Shown piece by piece: positions 26,978-36,482 of a stretch of DNA of 64,000 nucleotides. Below the pieces are notes generated by a model. The model had not been told where the DNA came from, made no database searches, and saw nothing but the letters and a program-made list of their open reading frames with translations. Numbering within the stretch: the first letter of the stretch is position 1; each line of letters starts with the position of its first letter. Origin of the DNA: Lysobacterales bacterium (GTDB taxonomy: Bacteria; Pseudomonadota; Gammaproteobacteria; Xanthomonadales; SZUA-38); the NCBI GenBank assembly GCA_030065125.1, contig JASJDM010000033.1, positions 1 to 64,000 on the forward strand. Reading direction: 5' to 3'. The translations under genes and the position numbers were made by a program.

Positions 26978-28327
26978 GTGTCCAGATTGTTGTTCTTGTT
27001 CGGCCCCGCCGTTCTGGCCGCCCTTCTCAACGGTGCAGCCGGGGCCCAAACGGTAACCACCCTGGTCAATTCCCTGAACGGCAGTGGCGACCTCAGCGTC
27101 GGGCCCGACGGCAATATCTACGTAGCCGACTTCGGTCAGTTCCTCAACAGCGCCAACGGCACCACGGTTTCCCGGGTGACCCCGGATGGGCAGGTCAGCG
27201 TGTTTGCCACCGGCCTGAGCGGGGCATCCGGTAACGAGTTTGATGCCCAGGGCAACCTGATTCAGGCCAATATCGCCGCCAACCGCGTGGACCGCATTGC
27301 ACCGGACGGCACCGTGACCACCATCGCGCAGACCGGCTTTACCAGTCCCGTGGGCATCGCCATCGCCGCCGACGGGACTGTTTATGTTGCCAACTGCGGC
27401 GGCAACTCCATCTCGCGAATCGATAACGGCGCAGGCGTGGTGTTTGCCTCCGGGGGAGCACTGAGCTGTCCCAACGGACTGACCATGGACCCCGAAGGCA
27501 ACCTGTACGCGGCCAACTTCAACAACGGCAACGTCATCAGGATCACGCCCGACGGCAGCCAGAGCGTGCTGGCTACCACTCCGAACAGCTCCTTCCGGCC
27601 CAGCGGTGGCAACGGACATATCACTTTCGGCAACGGCCGCCTGTACCTGGTCAGCAACGCCAGCGCCCAGGTGTTTGAGCTGACCCTGGATGGCGTTCTC
27701 ACCGTGGTGGCCGGAGACGGCAGCCGCGGCCACAACGACGGACCCGGCGACCAGGCCAGCTTTTCCTCCCCCAACGGCATTTCCCTCAGTGCCGACGGCC
27801 GGTTTCTGTATGTCAATGAAGCCTCGTCCACCGCCGGAACCACATTGAATTTCGCCACCTTTCCGCTCAACCCGAGCCTGGTACGCGTGGTCGATCTTGG
27901 CCCGCAATCCCAACCGGTCCAGATCAACAACGGCATGACCGGGGCCTGGTTCAACCCGGCAACGCCGGGCCAGGGCATGTACCTTGACGTCAGCAAGGAG
28001 GCCAACCTGCTGTTCGGGGCCTGGTTCACCTACGAAACCAATCTTGGTTTTTCACTGCCGCCGGGCGCAAATGAACACCGCTGGCTGACGTTCCAGGGCC
28101 CATTCTCCGGCGAGGCCGCCACGGTGGAAGTGTTTCTTACCGAGGGCGGGATATTTGACGACGCCGCGCTGACCACCACCACGGCCGTGGGGCAGGTCAC
28201 CATCAGCTTCAGTACCTGCACCGATGCCAGCTTCGCCTATGCCCTGGATGCGGGTCCCAGCGGCAGCATGGAGCTGATTCGGCTGACGCCGGACCTGTTC
28301 TGCGGCGCCACGGGAGAAAAGCGATGA
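26978..28327 (+). CDS. Secreted NHL-propeller protein with C-terminal AWF module
   Basis: The product has 449 residues and starts with GTG at 26978, CAGGAG seven bases upstream. The signal peptide ends near NGAAGAQ. Residues ~25-310 are a six-bladed NHL/SMP30-like propeller (LSVGPDGNIYVADFG, NGLTMDPEGNLYAANF, PNGISLSADGRFLYVNE). Residues ~315-443 are the AWF module: GAWFNPATPGQG, FGAWFTY, HRWLTFQG, TEGGIFDD, ISFSTCTD and a final Cys at ~443. It is closely similar to the protein at 39994. The stop overlaps the next start as ATGA, so it is co-translated with the M28 peptidase gene. The role is probably binding or lactone hydrolysis outside the cytoplasm; no catalytic residues are certain. Confidence 0.85.
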   Translation: MSRLLFLFGPAVLAALLNGAAGAQTVTTLVNSLNGSGDLSVGPDGNIYVADFGQFLNSANGTTVSRVTPDGQVSVFATGLSGASGNEFDAQGNLIQANIAANRVDRIAPDGTVTTIAQTGFTSPVGIAIAADGTVYVANCGGNSISRIDNGAGVVFASGGALSCPNGLTMDPEGNLYAANFNNGNVIRITPDGSQSVLATTPNSSFRPSGGNGHITFGNGRLYLVSNASAQVFELTLDGVLTVVAGDGSRGHNDGPGDQASFSSPNGISLSADGRFLYVNEASSTAGTTLNFATFPLNPSLVRVVDLGPQSQPVQINNGMTGAWFNPATPGQGMYLDVSKEANLLFGAWFTYETNLGFSLPPGANEHRWLTFQGPFSGEAATVEVFLTEGGIFDDAALTTTTAVGQVTISFSTCTDASFAYALDAGPSGSMELIRLTPDLFCGATGEKR

Positions 28328-30807
28328 CTGGCTTACGCCTGATTCAGGCACTCGGTCTGATCGCTGTGACGCTGTTGCCGGCTGCCTGGGCCGAGGTCAC
28401 CACCGTCGCCCAGGTGCGGGCCAGCGGGGATATCGCCGTCGCCGCCAACGGCACCATCTACCTGAGCGATTTTGGTCCACCCAACCAGGCCAACGGCAAC
28501 TCCATCGACCGCATCAGTCCCGACGGCAGCGTGGTCACCTTCGTCACCGGTCTGGGTCGGGCCCTGGAAGGCAATGCCGTGGATTCCCAGGGCAACCTGA
28601 TCCAGGTCGGCTTCAATTCCAATGCCGTGTACCGCATCGACCCTGCCGGCAACGTCACCACCATCGCATCCCTGGCGGCACCGGTGGGTGTGGCGGTGGA
28701 TGCAGCCGACACCATTTACCTGACCCAGTGCCGCGCCGATGCGGTGCTGCGCCTGGAAGCGGACGGTTCACTGACCACCCTCGCCGCCGGCAACGGCCTC
28801 AGATGCCCCAACGGGCTGGACGTGGGTCATGACGGCGCTCTTTACGTGGTGAACAACGTCAATGGCGGCATGCTGCGGGTGGGTCTGGATGGCCAGGTCA
28901 CATCCTTTGCCACCATCCCCGGGGGCGGCAACGGGCACGTGGTGTTCGTCGACGGCTTTTATTATGTCGCGGGTCGCCTGGCGCACCGGATTTATCAGGT
29001 GGACACCAGCGGCAACGTGACCCCCTATGCCGGGACCGGCGTCGATGGCGAATCCGATGGTCCCAATCTGCAGGCCACCATTTCCCGACCCAATGGCATT
29101 GGGCATTCGCCGGACGGTCGGTTCCTATACGTCATCGGCAGTTCTGATTTTTCGGCCGCCACCCTGCCGGTTCGCCGCATCGACCTGCCCGCAGCCGAAG
29201 AATTCCCCATTAACGGGGGTCTGAGCGGCGCCTGGTTTGACCCCGACACGGCCGGCCAGGGGTTCATGTTTGACGTGATCATGGATTCCAGCCAGATCGC
29301 ATTGGCCTGGTTCACCTTCGGAACCCAGCCCGCCTCCGGTAATGCGCTGGTCGGGTCCGACGGCCACGAATGGCTGACGGCCCAGGGCAGCTACGCCGGC
29401 GGCACGGCCCAGATGGACATCACGCTGACCACCGGCGGCGTATTTGACGACCCCCAGGCGGTGACCAATACCCCCGACGGCACCCTCACCCTGACTTTCC
29501 ACAGCTGTACCGAGGCCACGCTGGATTACACCCTCAACGATGGCAGGAGCGGTCGCAACGAGCTGATTCGTGCCACCCCGCCGACCCTGTGTGAGACATT
29601 GGCACCGCCGTCGGCCAAGGCGTTCAACCTGCCGCCCCGCCTGTCCGTTCTGTCCACCATCGCCGGTGACGACACCGTGCGCGTGCAATTCACCGCGGAA
29701 GACCCGGAGAATGACGTGCTGGAAATCCGGGTTAACGCGGTTAGCGAATCCGGCGCCTCCCACCAGGTGCCCCCGGACTATCTGGACGGCGACGCCGGCT
29801 ACCCGGTACGGCCCGGGACCGCGCGGGATCTGGCCTGGCGGTATCGTCAGGACCCGGGGTTCGCTGATCTGGGGGGCGAGCGTTTCCGCCTGGAGCTGAC
29901 CGCGGACGACCGCTACGTGGCCGGCATCGGCGACATCGTCAACCTGGTAGACGAAACCCGCCTGGTGGAAGACGTGGCGTTCATGCAACAGGACCGTCGC
30001 CACTTCAGCGCCGGCCCAGGCCACCTGCAGTCCACCCGCAACCACCTGCGGCAGCAGATGGTCGAGCGGGGACTGGCGGTGACCCAGCAGTCGTTCAACT
30101 GGCAGGGCGATACCGGCATCAACGTGATCGGGATCCTGCCTGGCCGCAACGGCAGCCAGGCCTACTACATTTTGGACGGCCATTACGACACCGTGAGCAC
30201 CACCCGGGGCGCCGACGATAACGCCTCAGGCACAGCCGGCATGCTGGAGGCGATGCGCGTGCTGTCTCAATTCAATGCCCGGGATTCCATTCGCTTCATC
30301 GGTTTCGACAAGGAGGAGTTGGGCCTGCGAGGCAGCCGTCACTATGCGTCAAGCCTGCCACCCGGGGAGTCGGTGCTGGGCATGCTCAATTTTGAAATGA
30401 TTGGCTACACCTGCCGGGGCCAGCCGGAGTGTGCCGGCCTGAGCCTTGCAGACACGGCCATCTACAACGTCTACCCCAGGTTCAACAACACCCTGGCCGG
30501 CCTGTTCGCCGAAGTGGGTCGCGCTCACGTGCCGGGACTGAAAATTGTCACCGTTGAAGACGACGGTGATTCCAACCTGCGTCGCAGCGATCATGCGCCG
30601 TTCTGGGATATCGGCGTCGACGCCCTGTTCCTGACCGACGGCGCCAACTTCCGGACACCCCACTACCACCGACCCACGGACCTGCTGGACGTGATGGACA
30701 CCCAGTTCATGACCCAGGTGGTGAAGGTGGCGGTGGGGACCCTGGCCCGGGCAGCCGGCGTCACCCATACCGACACTGTGGCGACGGACCTGGTCAGCGT
30801 TCCATAA
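28324..30807 (+). CDS. Secreted NHL propeller - AWF module - M28 zinc peptidase
   Basis: The product has 827 residues with signal peptide MTGLRLIQALGLIAVTLLPAAWA. Residues ~25-290 are an NHL propeller, ~294-420 the AWF module (GAWFDPDTAGQGFMFDVI, LAWFTFG, HEWLTAQGSY, LTFHSCTE), ~430-530 an Ig-like linker, and ~540-820 an M28-family peptidase. The zinc site looks complete: H in LDGHYDTV (~620), D in GADDNASG (~632), E-E in DKEELGL (~664), the acidic residue in NFEMIGY, and H in PHYHRPTD (~783). M28 enzymes are aminopeptidases or carboxypeptidases. The AWF module sits between two domains here, which shows that it is a movable unit. The gene is co-translated with the upstream NHL gene. Confidence 0.9.
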   Translation: MTGLRLIQALGLIAVTLLPAAWAEVTTVAQVRASGDIAVAANGTIYLSDFGPPNQANGNSIDRISPDGSVVTFVTGLGRALEGNAVDSQGNLIQVGFNSNAVYRIDPAGNVTTIASLAAPVGVAVDAADTIYLTQCRADAVLRLEADGSLTTLAAGNGLRCPNGLDVGHDGALYVVNNVNGGMLRVGLDGQVTSFATIPGGGNGHVVFVDGFYYVAGRLAHRIYQVDTSGNVTPYAGTGVDGESDGPNLQATISRPNGIGHSPDGRFLYVIGSSDFSAATLPVRRIDLPAAEEFPINGGLSGAWFDPDTAGQGFMFDVIMDSSQIALAWFTFGTQPASGNALVGSDGHEWLTAQGSYAGGTAQMDITLTTGGVFDDPQAVTNTPDGTLTLTFHSCTEATLDYTLNDGRSGRNELIRATPPTLCETLAPPSAKAFNLPPRLSVLSTIAGDDTVRVQFTAEDPENDVLEIRVNAVSESGASHQVPPDYLDGDAGYPVRPGTARDLAWRYRQDPGFADLGGERFRLELTADDRYVAGIGDIVNLVDETRLVEDVAFMQQDRRHFSAGPGHLQSTRNHLRQQMVERGLAVTQQSFNWQGDTGINVIGILPGRNGSQAYYILDGHYDTVSTTRGADDNASGTAGMLEAMRVLSQFNARDSIRFIGFDKEELGLRGSRHYASSLPPGESVLGMLNFEMIGYTCRGQPECAGLSLADTAIYNVYPRFNNTLAGLFAEVGRAHVPGLKIVTVEDDGDSNLRRSDHAPFWDIGVDALFLTDGANFRTPHYHRPTDLLDVMDTQFMTQVVKVAVGTLARAAGVTHTDTVATDLVSVP

Positions 30808-30879
30808 GGAAGAGCCGCCGCAGCCCGGCATGAAGAAACCTATCCAAGAAAATTTCGAGGACAGTGCCAGGGAGGCGCA

Positions 30880-31599
30880 TCAAAAACGAGTCTCCACCTG
30901 AATCAAGATCTCATCATCGGCCAGTTCACCGAACAGGGCTTCGGCGTCATTTTCAGTATCGTGGTACAAAATGCTGAAATCGATGTTTTTCCAGGATTTT
31001 CCTAAGCCGATGGCACCGTATCGGTAGCTTGTCTGGTATAGATCTCCGAGATCAACGTAACCAATGGTGCTCAGAATCGAAAATCCTCGTGGCAGGGGAT
31101 AATCCGCGCCCAGTTCGTAGCTGATACCGACCTCGTCGGAGTCCAGTACGTCATGGGAGTACGCCACGGTGCCGGTCAGCCAGTCGCGATATGCCCCAGA
31201 CAGCTGCAGTTCCGGATAGTCGGCCCCAGATGCCCCGGCGGGATAGTCGTAATACACCACGCTGGCAGACCATGACCAGTCGGCATGCCATCTGTTGCGG
31301 TAGCCAATGGTGTACTGTAACTCCAGTTCGCCATTGTCCACGACGCCGGGCACGACGCTGTCGATGCTGCTGCCCTGCAAGCCGCCATACAAGCCGTTGC
31401 CGAACAGGTAGCTGATGCCGCCGCTCATGGCGGTGTCGCCTCCGGTGCGGGACACGCCCCTGAACAGGTAGTCACTGGAAAATGACAGATTGCCCTCGAT
31501 GGCATCGGTCTGCGATATCGCATCGGTTTGCGAAAGGACGGATCCGGTCCAACCGGCACCGCAAAGAATGAGGAGAGAAAACGCCGGGAAATCGTTCAT
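30880..31599 (-). CDS. TorF-family putative porin
   Basis: The product has 239 residues. After a signal peptide (FPAFSLLILCGAGWTGSVLSQ) the sequence SFSSDYLFRGVSRTGGDTA is the signature of the TorF (Gcw_chp) outer-membrane family. Alternating short beta-strands follow (YTIGYRNRWHADWSWSAS, AYSHDVLDSDEVGISYELG) up to a C-terminal ILIQVETRF, with the terminal Phe typical of outer-membrane barrels. TorF proteins are proposed channels of unknown substrate. A tandem SQTDAI duplication lies just after the signal peptide. The gene is convergent with the M28 gene and transcribed alone. Confidence 0.88.
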   Translation of the reverse strand: MNDFPAFSLLILCGAGWTGSVLSQTDAISQTDAIEGNLSFSSDYLFRGVSRTGGDTAMSGGISYLFGNGLYGGLQGSSIDSVVPGVVDNGELELQYTIGYRNRWHADWSWSASVVYYDYPAGASGADYPELQLSGAYRDWLTGTVAYSHDVLDSDEVGISYELGADYPLPRGFSILSTIGYVDLGDLYQTSYRYGAIGLGKSWKNIDFSILYHDTENDAEALFGELADDEILIQVETRF

Positions 31600-31896
31600 T
31601 GAGCCTGAACCTCACTGTGTGATGTGAGCGTTCACGATAGTCGGCCACTGTGTAAATTCGGGTCGCCCCAAGGTAGAAAAAGGAATGATCGGGCAAATTT
31701 CTGTAAACGCGGGTTTTGCGGTTGCGCCCCGGGCCGGGGCGGGCTAAATCTACCGCAGAAATGGGCAACCGGGACCGGAGGATTGGGTTTGCCTGGAGAT
31801 TCGGGGTCAAGCCTCAAATTCATGCCCACAGTTCCAATACCCAGTATCAATGCCTGTCCCGTGTTTGCCCGGTGGGTACCACCGACCCATGTGCGG
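31600..31896. other. Intergenic region, 297 nt
   Basis: No gene is seen. It lies between the porin start and the stop of the acyltransferase gene, both read leftwards. It contains ATCAATGCCTGTCCCGTG near 31847, a partial match to the ATGCCTGTCC repeat family. Confidence 0.5.
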
Positions 31897-33135
31897 CTAG
31901 AGCAGGATCTCCAGACCGATCGGAATGACGATGAGGGACGCCGCTCCAATGGTGGCATACCTCAGCATTGGCGACTTTGAAGCGCTCGCTTCATCCGGCC
32001 ATAGCTTGAGTCCGAACAGCGGTCGCAGTGGCATCACCCGTCGTGCAAGCTCGTAAGTCAGCGCACAGCCGGCGAAGGTCCCGGCGGCCACCAGTAGCGG
32101 CTCCAGCACAGGACCCAGCGTCAATCCGGAGAGCGCGAATGCCAGCACGATGACGAAGGTCTGGTGGACCAGGTAGAAAGGGTAGACACCAGCAGTCAGG
32201 TAGGGCAGCCACGGGTGCGGCCGATTGAGATAAGTGAACCCATAGCCGAACAGCGCCGCCAGCCAGAGCCATCGATTGCTGTGGGTCAGGATTGTAAGGG
32301 TGATGCCCTGCGCGTCTGACAGGTCACCACCGGAGGGCAGCCAGATCAGGTGATAACCGGCCAGGAAAAGGGTATATGTGACCAGGGCGCCGCCTAAGGC
32401 CCAGCGTCGCCATCGCGCCAGCGCGTCCCATACGCTCTGCTGGAAGGTCATGAGATAACCGATCAGGAAGTAGGCCAGCCCCACGGCTTCCCGGTGTCCG
32501 TCCCCGCCCACACGCGGGAAAAACGCCAGGTCCAGTACAGCCAGGATCAGGGGCAGGCCAAAAAGGACTGAAACAGAACCTGCCGGCATCCACAGCCGCT
32601 TGACCCATCGCTGGTCGCGTATGCGGTTCAGCAGGGGCATGGCCAGCAGCAACAACAGCGTGAAGGTCCAGAGCTCCCGCAGGTACCACAGGTGGTTGAC
32701 GTCGACATGGGGCCAGATACCGGCCGTGTAGCCATCGAAAACCGGGTTGTCCAGATCGAAGAATTGACCATAGAACGTCCCGTAACTGCCGGCAAAATCG
32801 CCGTTCGCGCTCATCTCGACCCAGAGTTGTGGCGGTACAATGACCCAAATGCCAAAAGCCAGGGGCAGCAGCAGGCGCACCGTGCGAGATTTGAGCGTCT
32901 CCAGCCAGCCGCATTTGCCAAAGACATAGGCCGTAGCGATACCGGAGACCATCCACAGCAGAGGCATGCGCCAGGGATTCACCAACAGCATCAGGTTCTG
33001 GAGGAAGGCGCTGGTGTAGGCACTCTTGAAATGAAACCCCCAATCCTCCACGTACAACATGCCGATGTGGTAGAGAATCAGCAGTGCAAAGGCGAAGATC
33101 CTTAGCCAATCGAGGTCGTAGCGTCGTTGGGTCAT
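31897..33135 (-). CDS. Acyltransferase-3 / OpgC-like integral membrane protein
   Basis: The product has 412 residues from the ATG at 33133-33135 (MTQRRYDLDWLRIFAFALLILYHIGML); a frame from 33186 adds 17 unlikely residues. About ten membrane helices are present. The N-terminal R-x-Y-D-L-D-W-L-R and LYHIG with its conserved His are typical of acyltransferase family 3, which transfer acyl or succinyl groups to glycans and lipids in the inner membrane. HLWYLRELWTFTLLLLL fits the second conserved block. It is divergent from a LytTR regulator with a 117-bp gap, the same arrangement as the methyltransferase/LytTR pair at 12307-14425. The acceptor is unknown. Confidence 0.85.
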   Translation of the reverse strand: MTQRRYDLDWLRIFAFALLILYHIGMLYVEDWGFHFKSAYTSAFLQNLMLLVNPWRMPLLWMVSGIATAYVFGKCGWLETLKSRTVRLLLPLAFGIWVIVPPQLWVEMSANGDFAGSYGTFYGQFFDLDNPVFDGYTAGIWPHVDVNHLWYLRELWTFTLLLLLAMPLLNRIRDQRWVKRLWMPAGSVSVLFGLPLILAVLDLAFFPRVGGDGHREAVGLAYFLIGYLMTFQQSVWDALARWRRWALGGALVTYTLFLAGYHLIWLPSGGDLSDAQGITLTILTHSNRWLWLAALFGYGFTYLNRPHPWLPYLTAGVYPFYLVHQTFVIVLAFALSGLTLGPVLEPLLVAAGTFAGCALTYELARRVMPLRPLFGLKLWPDEASASKSPMLRYATIGAASLIVIPIGLEILL

Positions 33136-33252
33136 GGCAGGCCCTGGTCGATTTGAGTGTGCTACCAGTCTCTGCCCTTGAAGCAATCAATTCATCACCC
33201 ATGGGTTGGAGTGCCCACATTCTGTGACAAGCGGTGGGCCCATGAGGACAAA

Positions 33253-34143
33253 ATGAAAGCGCCCAGCGAACAGCCAGCCTGGTTGTCCCGGCTCTCCGAT
33301 GTCTACCGTAGACGCCAGGCCCTGGTGGAATGGGCCTACTGGCCGGTTGTGCAAATCTCTACTGCGCTGCTTGACGCAGACAGCGTGGTCAAGGAGTACG
33401 CGCGCCGTGGCACTCCCATCCCGTCCTGGGAACCCTACTGCTGGGAGCTGAGCAGCGCTGCCTCCATGCTGTTGTGTGTCGGGCTGATCATTCTGTTTAA
33501 CCGGCGTTTTTCACTCGACTCGGTGCGCATCGGTTGGCACCTGCTTGCCCACCTGGGCTTCACGGTCGTCATTTCACTGATCCACGTGGTCGGCATGGTG
33601 CTGCTGCGCGAACTTGTGTACCGCCTGATGGGCGGCAACTACGACTTCGGCGATTGGGGTGGAGAGCTGTGGTACGAATACCGCAAGGATTTCGTCACTT
33701 ATCTGGGCGTGCTCGTGACGATTTACGTTTACCGGGTTGTGGCCAGTCGCCTGATCAGCGAAGCCAGCCCGATCACCGACACGGGTGACGCCGTCGGCGA
33801 TAACGGAACCCGCACCGAACGCTTCCTGGTGCGCAAGCTGGGGAAGGATTTCCTGCTGAGATCCGATCAGATCGAGTGGATCGAGGCTGCGGGCAACTAC
33901 ATGAACCTGCATGCTCGCGGGCGCGTCTTTCCAATTCGTGAAACCATGGCGGCACTGGAGCAGAACCTCAATCCTCAGAACTTTGCGCGGGTCCACCGCT
34001 CCTATATCGTCAATCTGGACCACGTCGTATCAATGCGGCCCGAGGACAGTGGCGATGGCGTGATCCAGCTCGCGGACGGATCGGAGGTCAAGCTGTCGCG
34101 GCGTTACCGCGAAAACTTTTTGTCGCGGGCACAACGGCGATAA
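33253..34143 (+). CDS. Membrane-anchored LytTR transcriptional regulator (copy 2)
   Basis: The product has 296 residues; the ATG at 33253 is preceded by GAGGA at a good distance, so a frame from 33157 is rejected. Residues ~50-175 contain about four membrane helices. Residues ~195-295 are a LytTR domain (IEWIEAAGNYMNLHARGRV, FPIRETMAALEQNL, FARVHRSYIVNLDHVVSM, VKLSRRYRENFL). There is no receiver domain. It is divergent from the acyltransferase-3 gene, its most likely target. It is followed by a hairpin (34168-34200) and then the second CadC-like regulator. Confidence 0.92.
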   Translation: MKAPSEQPAWLSRLSDVYRRRQALVEWAYWPVVQISTALLDADSVVKEYARRGTPIPSWEPYCWELSSAASMLLCVGLIILFNRRFSLDSVRIGWHLLAHLGFTVVISLIHVVGMVLLRELVYRLMGGNYDFGDWGGELWYEYRKDFVTYLGVLVTIYVYRVVASRLISEASPITDTGDAVGDNGTRTERFLVRKLGKDFLLRSDQIEWIEAAGNYMNLHARGRVFPIRETMAALEQNLNPQNFARVHRSYIVNLDHVVSMRPEDSGDGVIQLADGSEVKLSRRYRENFLSRAQRR

Positions 34144-34167
34144 CCGGGCCCTCGCCGGCCGCCATGG

Positions 34168-34200
34168 GACTGAACCACGGGCGCAAGCTCGGGTTCAGTC
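34168..34200 (+). terminator. Hairpin after the LytTR gene, possible terminator or operator
   Basis: Inverted repeat GACTGAACC (34168-34176) and GGTTCAGTC (34192-34200) with a 15-nt loop, 25 bp after the LytTR stop. There is no T-run, so intrinsic termination is doubtful. It could equally be a binding site upstream of the next gene. Confidence 0.35.
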
Positions 34201-34243
34201 ATCCCGTACCGCCGCCTCCGGTGTCCTATTGCCGCGCATTCGC

Positions 34244-34279
34244 TATAATCGCAACACTTCCACGACAAGTATCGTACTT
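34244..34279 (+). promoter_or_regulatory. Perfect -10 hexamer and short palindrome before the second CadC-like gene
   Basis: TATAAT at 34244-34249 is followed by the inverted repeat AAGTA-TCG-TACTT at 34267-34279, 13 bp before the start codon at 34292. No good -35 is visible, so an activator may be needed. A short operator between -10 and start would fit autoregulation. Confidence 0.35.
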
Positions 34280-34291
34280 CTGGGGGTTTCC

Positions 34292-36370
34292 ATGGTGTTT
34301 CAACCCTCTCAGAATGCGCTGGGTCACAAGGCATTCCAAATTGGCCACACCAGTGTATGGCTGGACCGCCGGTTGATCCGGCGCGATGGCAAAGATCACA
34401 GCCTGCAGCCCAAGGCAATCGAAGTTCTAGAGCTGCTGGCTTCCCGGGCAGGGGAAGCCGTATCGCGCGAGGAGCTGTTGAGTGGGGTGTGGGGACCGGA
34501 CGGTTCCGACGATCTTTTGAGCAACGCGGTGTGGAAACTGCGCAAGGCCCTGGGTGATTGCGGTTCGGAGCCGCCGGGCATCATTGAGACCATTCCCAAG
34601 TTCGGCTATCGCCTGACCCGGATACCCCAACCCATGTCCCGGCCGGCGACCCGGGTGAGCCGGAGGCTCTGGATACCCGCGGCGCTTTTTTCCTGTGCGG
34701 CGGTGGCCGGCATTTTCGGTTGGCCAGGGGTAGAGCAATCCCGGCCGTTGGTGGAACAATCCGTCCACGTGCTGCCGCTGGTTCGCATAGCCGGGGTGAA
34801 GTCTGGCCCCAGCTATTCGCCCGATGGCCAGTCCGTGGCTTATGTCGCCCCGGACAACAGCTACCACACCGATTTGTTCATTTACGACCGCGGCACGGGT
34901 GAATCCCGGCGGATCAGCAGCGACTCGGGTTGGAATTTCCATCCTGCGTTCAACCGGCTTGGACAGGTGGCGGTTTTCAGGCACCTGGACGGCGGCTGTG
35001 CCATTGACGTATTCGACAGCCGGTCTGGAGACCGCCTGTCAAGCTTTGACTGTGACGGCATCAACGGTCGCTCACTGAACTGGTCCAGAGACGCGCAGTA
35101 CCTCCTGGTTGCCAGCCACCACCACGGCCGCTCGACTCCCGTTGCTATCGACACCCGCACGGGCAAACGCGTCGCGCTCGCCGACGGCGGCGACCACCAA
35201 CGCAGCCTGTCGGCCCCAGCCGAATCCCCCGACGGAATCCGGATCGCTGCCATCGAATCCCTGCACGAAGGCGGTGAGCGTGTGTTTATCGACGAATCCC
35301 GGACCAGCCCGGTGTATTCCCGCATCGGCGCGATGGCCTGGCTTGGCAACGATATGATTGTATTTTCGGTGGATGGCGGAGACGGCACCTACCATCTTCT
35401 GCGCTGGCCCGCCGACGCATCCGCAGATCCCGCATTGCTGGCCAGGATTCCGGGTACCAACACCCAGATCAGTGTTGACGCCGTCTCCAATGACCTGGCA
35501 TTCGACGCGACCCGGTCCGTTTCTGATCTTTGGATGATCGATGAGCCTGCATCGGGTGGCGCCATGCGAATCGCCAGTACCGCCATGGATGAATACCATC
35601 CCGTCATTCGCCCCGACGGCCAGCGTATCGCCTGGCTGGCCGACCAGCCCCGGCCGGGATCGGTGTGGGTCCGGGATCTGCCCACGGGTCCCGGCAGGCA
35701 TTTGGATTTTGTCGGCCTGACCGTGCACAGCGCTACCTGGATCGGGCAGGAGCAACTGGTGGTCGCCGCCCTGCGAGAAGGCAACCATGACCTGTACCGG
35801 ATCGACCTTGGGGCCCGGTCCTTTGAACCGCTGGTGGCCACGGACGCCCATGAGATGGCCCCCAGCGCCGCCGGCCGGTGGGTGTTCTATTCCTCGCGCA
35901 GCGGCACCCAATGGACGCCCTATCGGCTGGACCTGGACACCAATGAAATCACCACCCTTTCTGCCCCGGGCCTGCGGATCATGCGGCCGGCACCGGATGG
36001 ATCCCGCATCTACTACACCCGAAACGACGCCGACGGATTGTGGACTTATGACCTGGAAACCGGCCTGGATTCACTCGTCACCGACGAACTGGGCGGCGGC
36101 GACTGGGGCAACTGGGCCGCGGACAGCAAGGGCGTTGTGTTTATCAGCCGGTTTCGCGGAGGAAATCGCCTGGTGCGGATCAATCACGGGGACCTTGAGC
36201 TCGACCGCGGCGCGCCATACACGGGGTATTTCCTTCCGGGTGCCAACCTTTCCATGAGTCACCAGCACCAGGTGGCCGTGACCATTCGCAACAATTTTGA
36301 AGGCGACATTCTGATGCTGCAGTCTCCTCGGCCGCAGTTCTCCAGTGTCCTGAAGATCGCCTCTAACTGA
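34292..36370 (+). CDS. CadC/ToxR-like membrane regulator: winged helix, TM helix, TolB-like propeller (copy 2)
   Basis: The product has 692 residues from the ATG at 34292 (GGGGG about five bases upstream); a frame from 34229 runs across the -10 region. Residues ~5-105 are a winged helix (LIRRDGKDHSLQPKAIEVL, SREELLSGVWG, NAVWKLRKALGDCG, IETIPKFGYRL). One membrane helix (LWIPAALFSCAAVAGIFGW) lies near 135. The rest is a TolB/WD40-like propeller (SGPSYSPDGQSVAYVAPD, HPVIRPDGQRIAWLADQ). The protein matches the one at 24717 in domain order and length. It lies 112 bp upstream of the second AWF-module gene set, and I infer that it regulates that set. Confidence 0.9.
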   Translation: MVFQPSQNALGHKAFQIGHTSVWLDRRLIRRDGKDHSLQPKAIEVLELLASRAGEAVSREELLSGVWGPDGSDDLLSNAVWKLRKALGDCGSEPPGIIETIPKFGYRLTRIPQPMSRPATRVSRRLWIPAALFSCAAVAGIFGWPGVEQSRPLVEQSVHVLPLVRIAGVKSGPSYSPDGQSVAYVAPDNSYHTDLFIYDRGTGESRRISSDSGWNFHPAFNRLGQVAVFRHLDGGCAIDVFDSRSGDRLSSFDCDGINGRSLNWSRDAQYLLVASHHHGRSTPVAIDTRTGKRVALADGGDHQRSLSAPAESPDGIRIAAIESLHEGGERVFIDESRTSPVYSRIGAMAWLGNDMIVFSVDGGDGTYHLLRWPADASADPALLARIPGTNTQISVDAVSNDLAFDATRSVSDLWMIDEPASGGAMRIASTAMDEYHPVIRPDGQRIAWLADQPRPGSVWVRDLPTGPGRHLDFVGLTVHSATWIGQEQLVVAALREGNHDLYRIDLGARSFEPLVATDAHEMAPSAAGRWVFYSSRSGTQWTPYRLDLDTNEITTLSAPGLRIMRPAPDGSRIYYTRNDADGLWTYDLETGLDSLVTDELGGGDWGNWAADSKGVVFISRFRGGNRLVRINHGDLELDRGAPYTGYFLPGANLSMSHQHQVAVTIRNNFEGDILMLQSPRPQFSSVLKIASN

Positions 36371-36482
36371 TTGAAGTAAAAAAAGAAGAGAAAAAATAGA
36401 GAAATCGGTGATGGGGTGTCCATTGTTCGCCCCCGATCCGGCGGGCACTGTTTCCGACGTCTCTGGCTGACTCTGGAACACC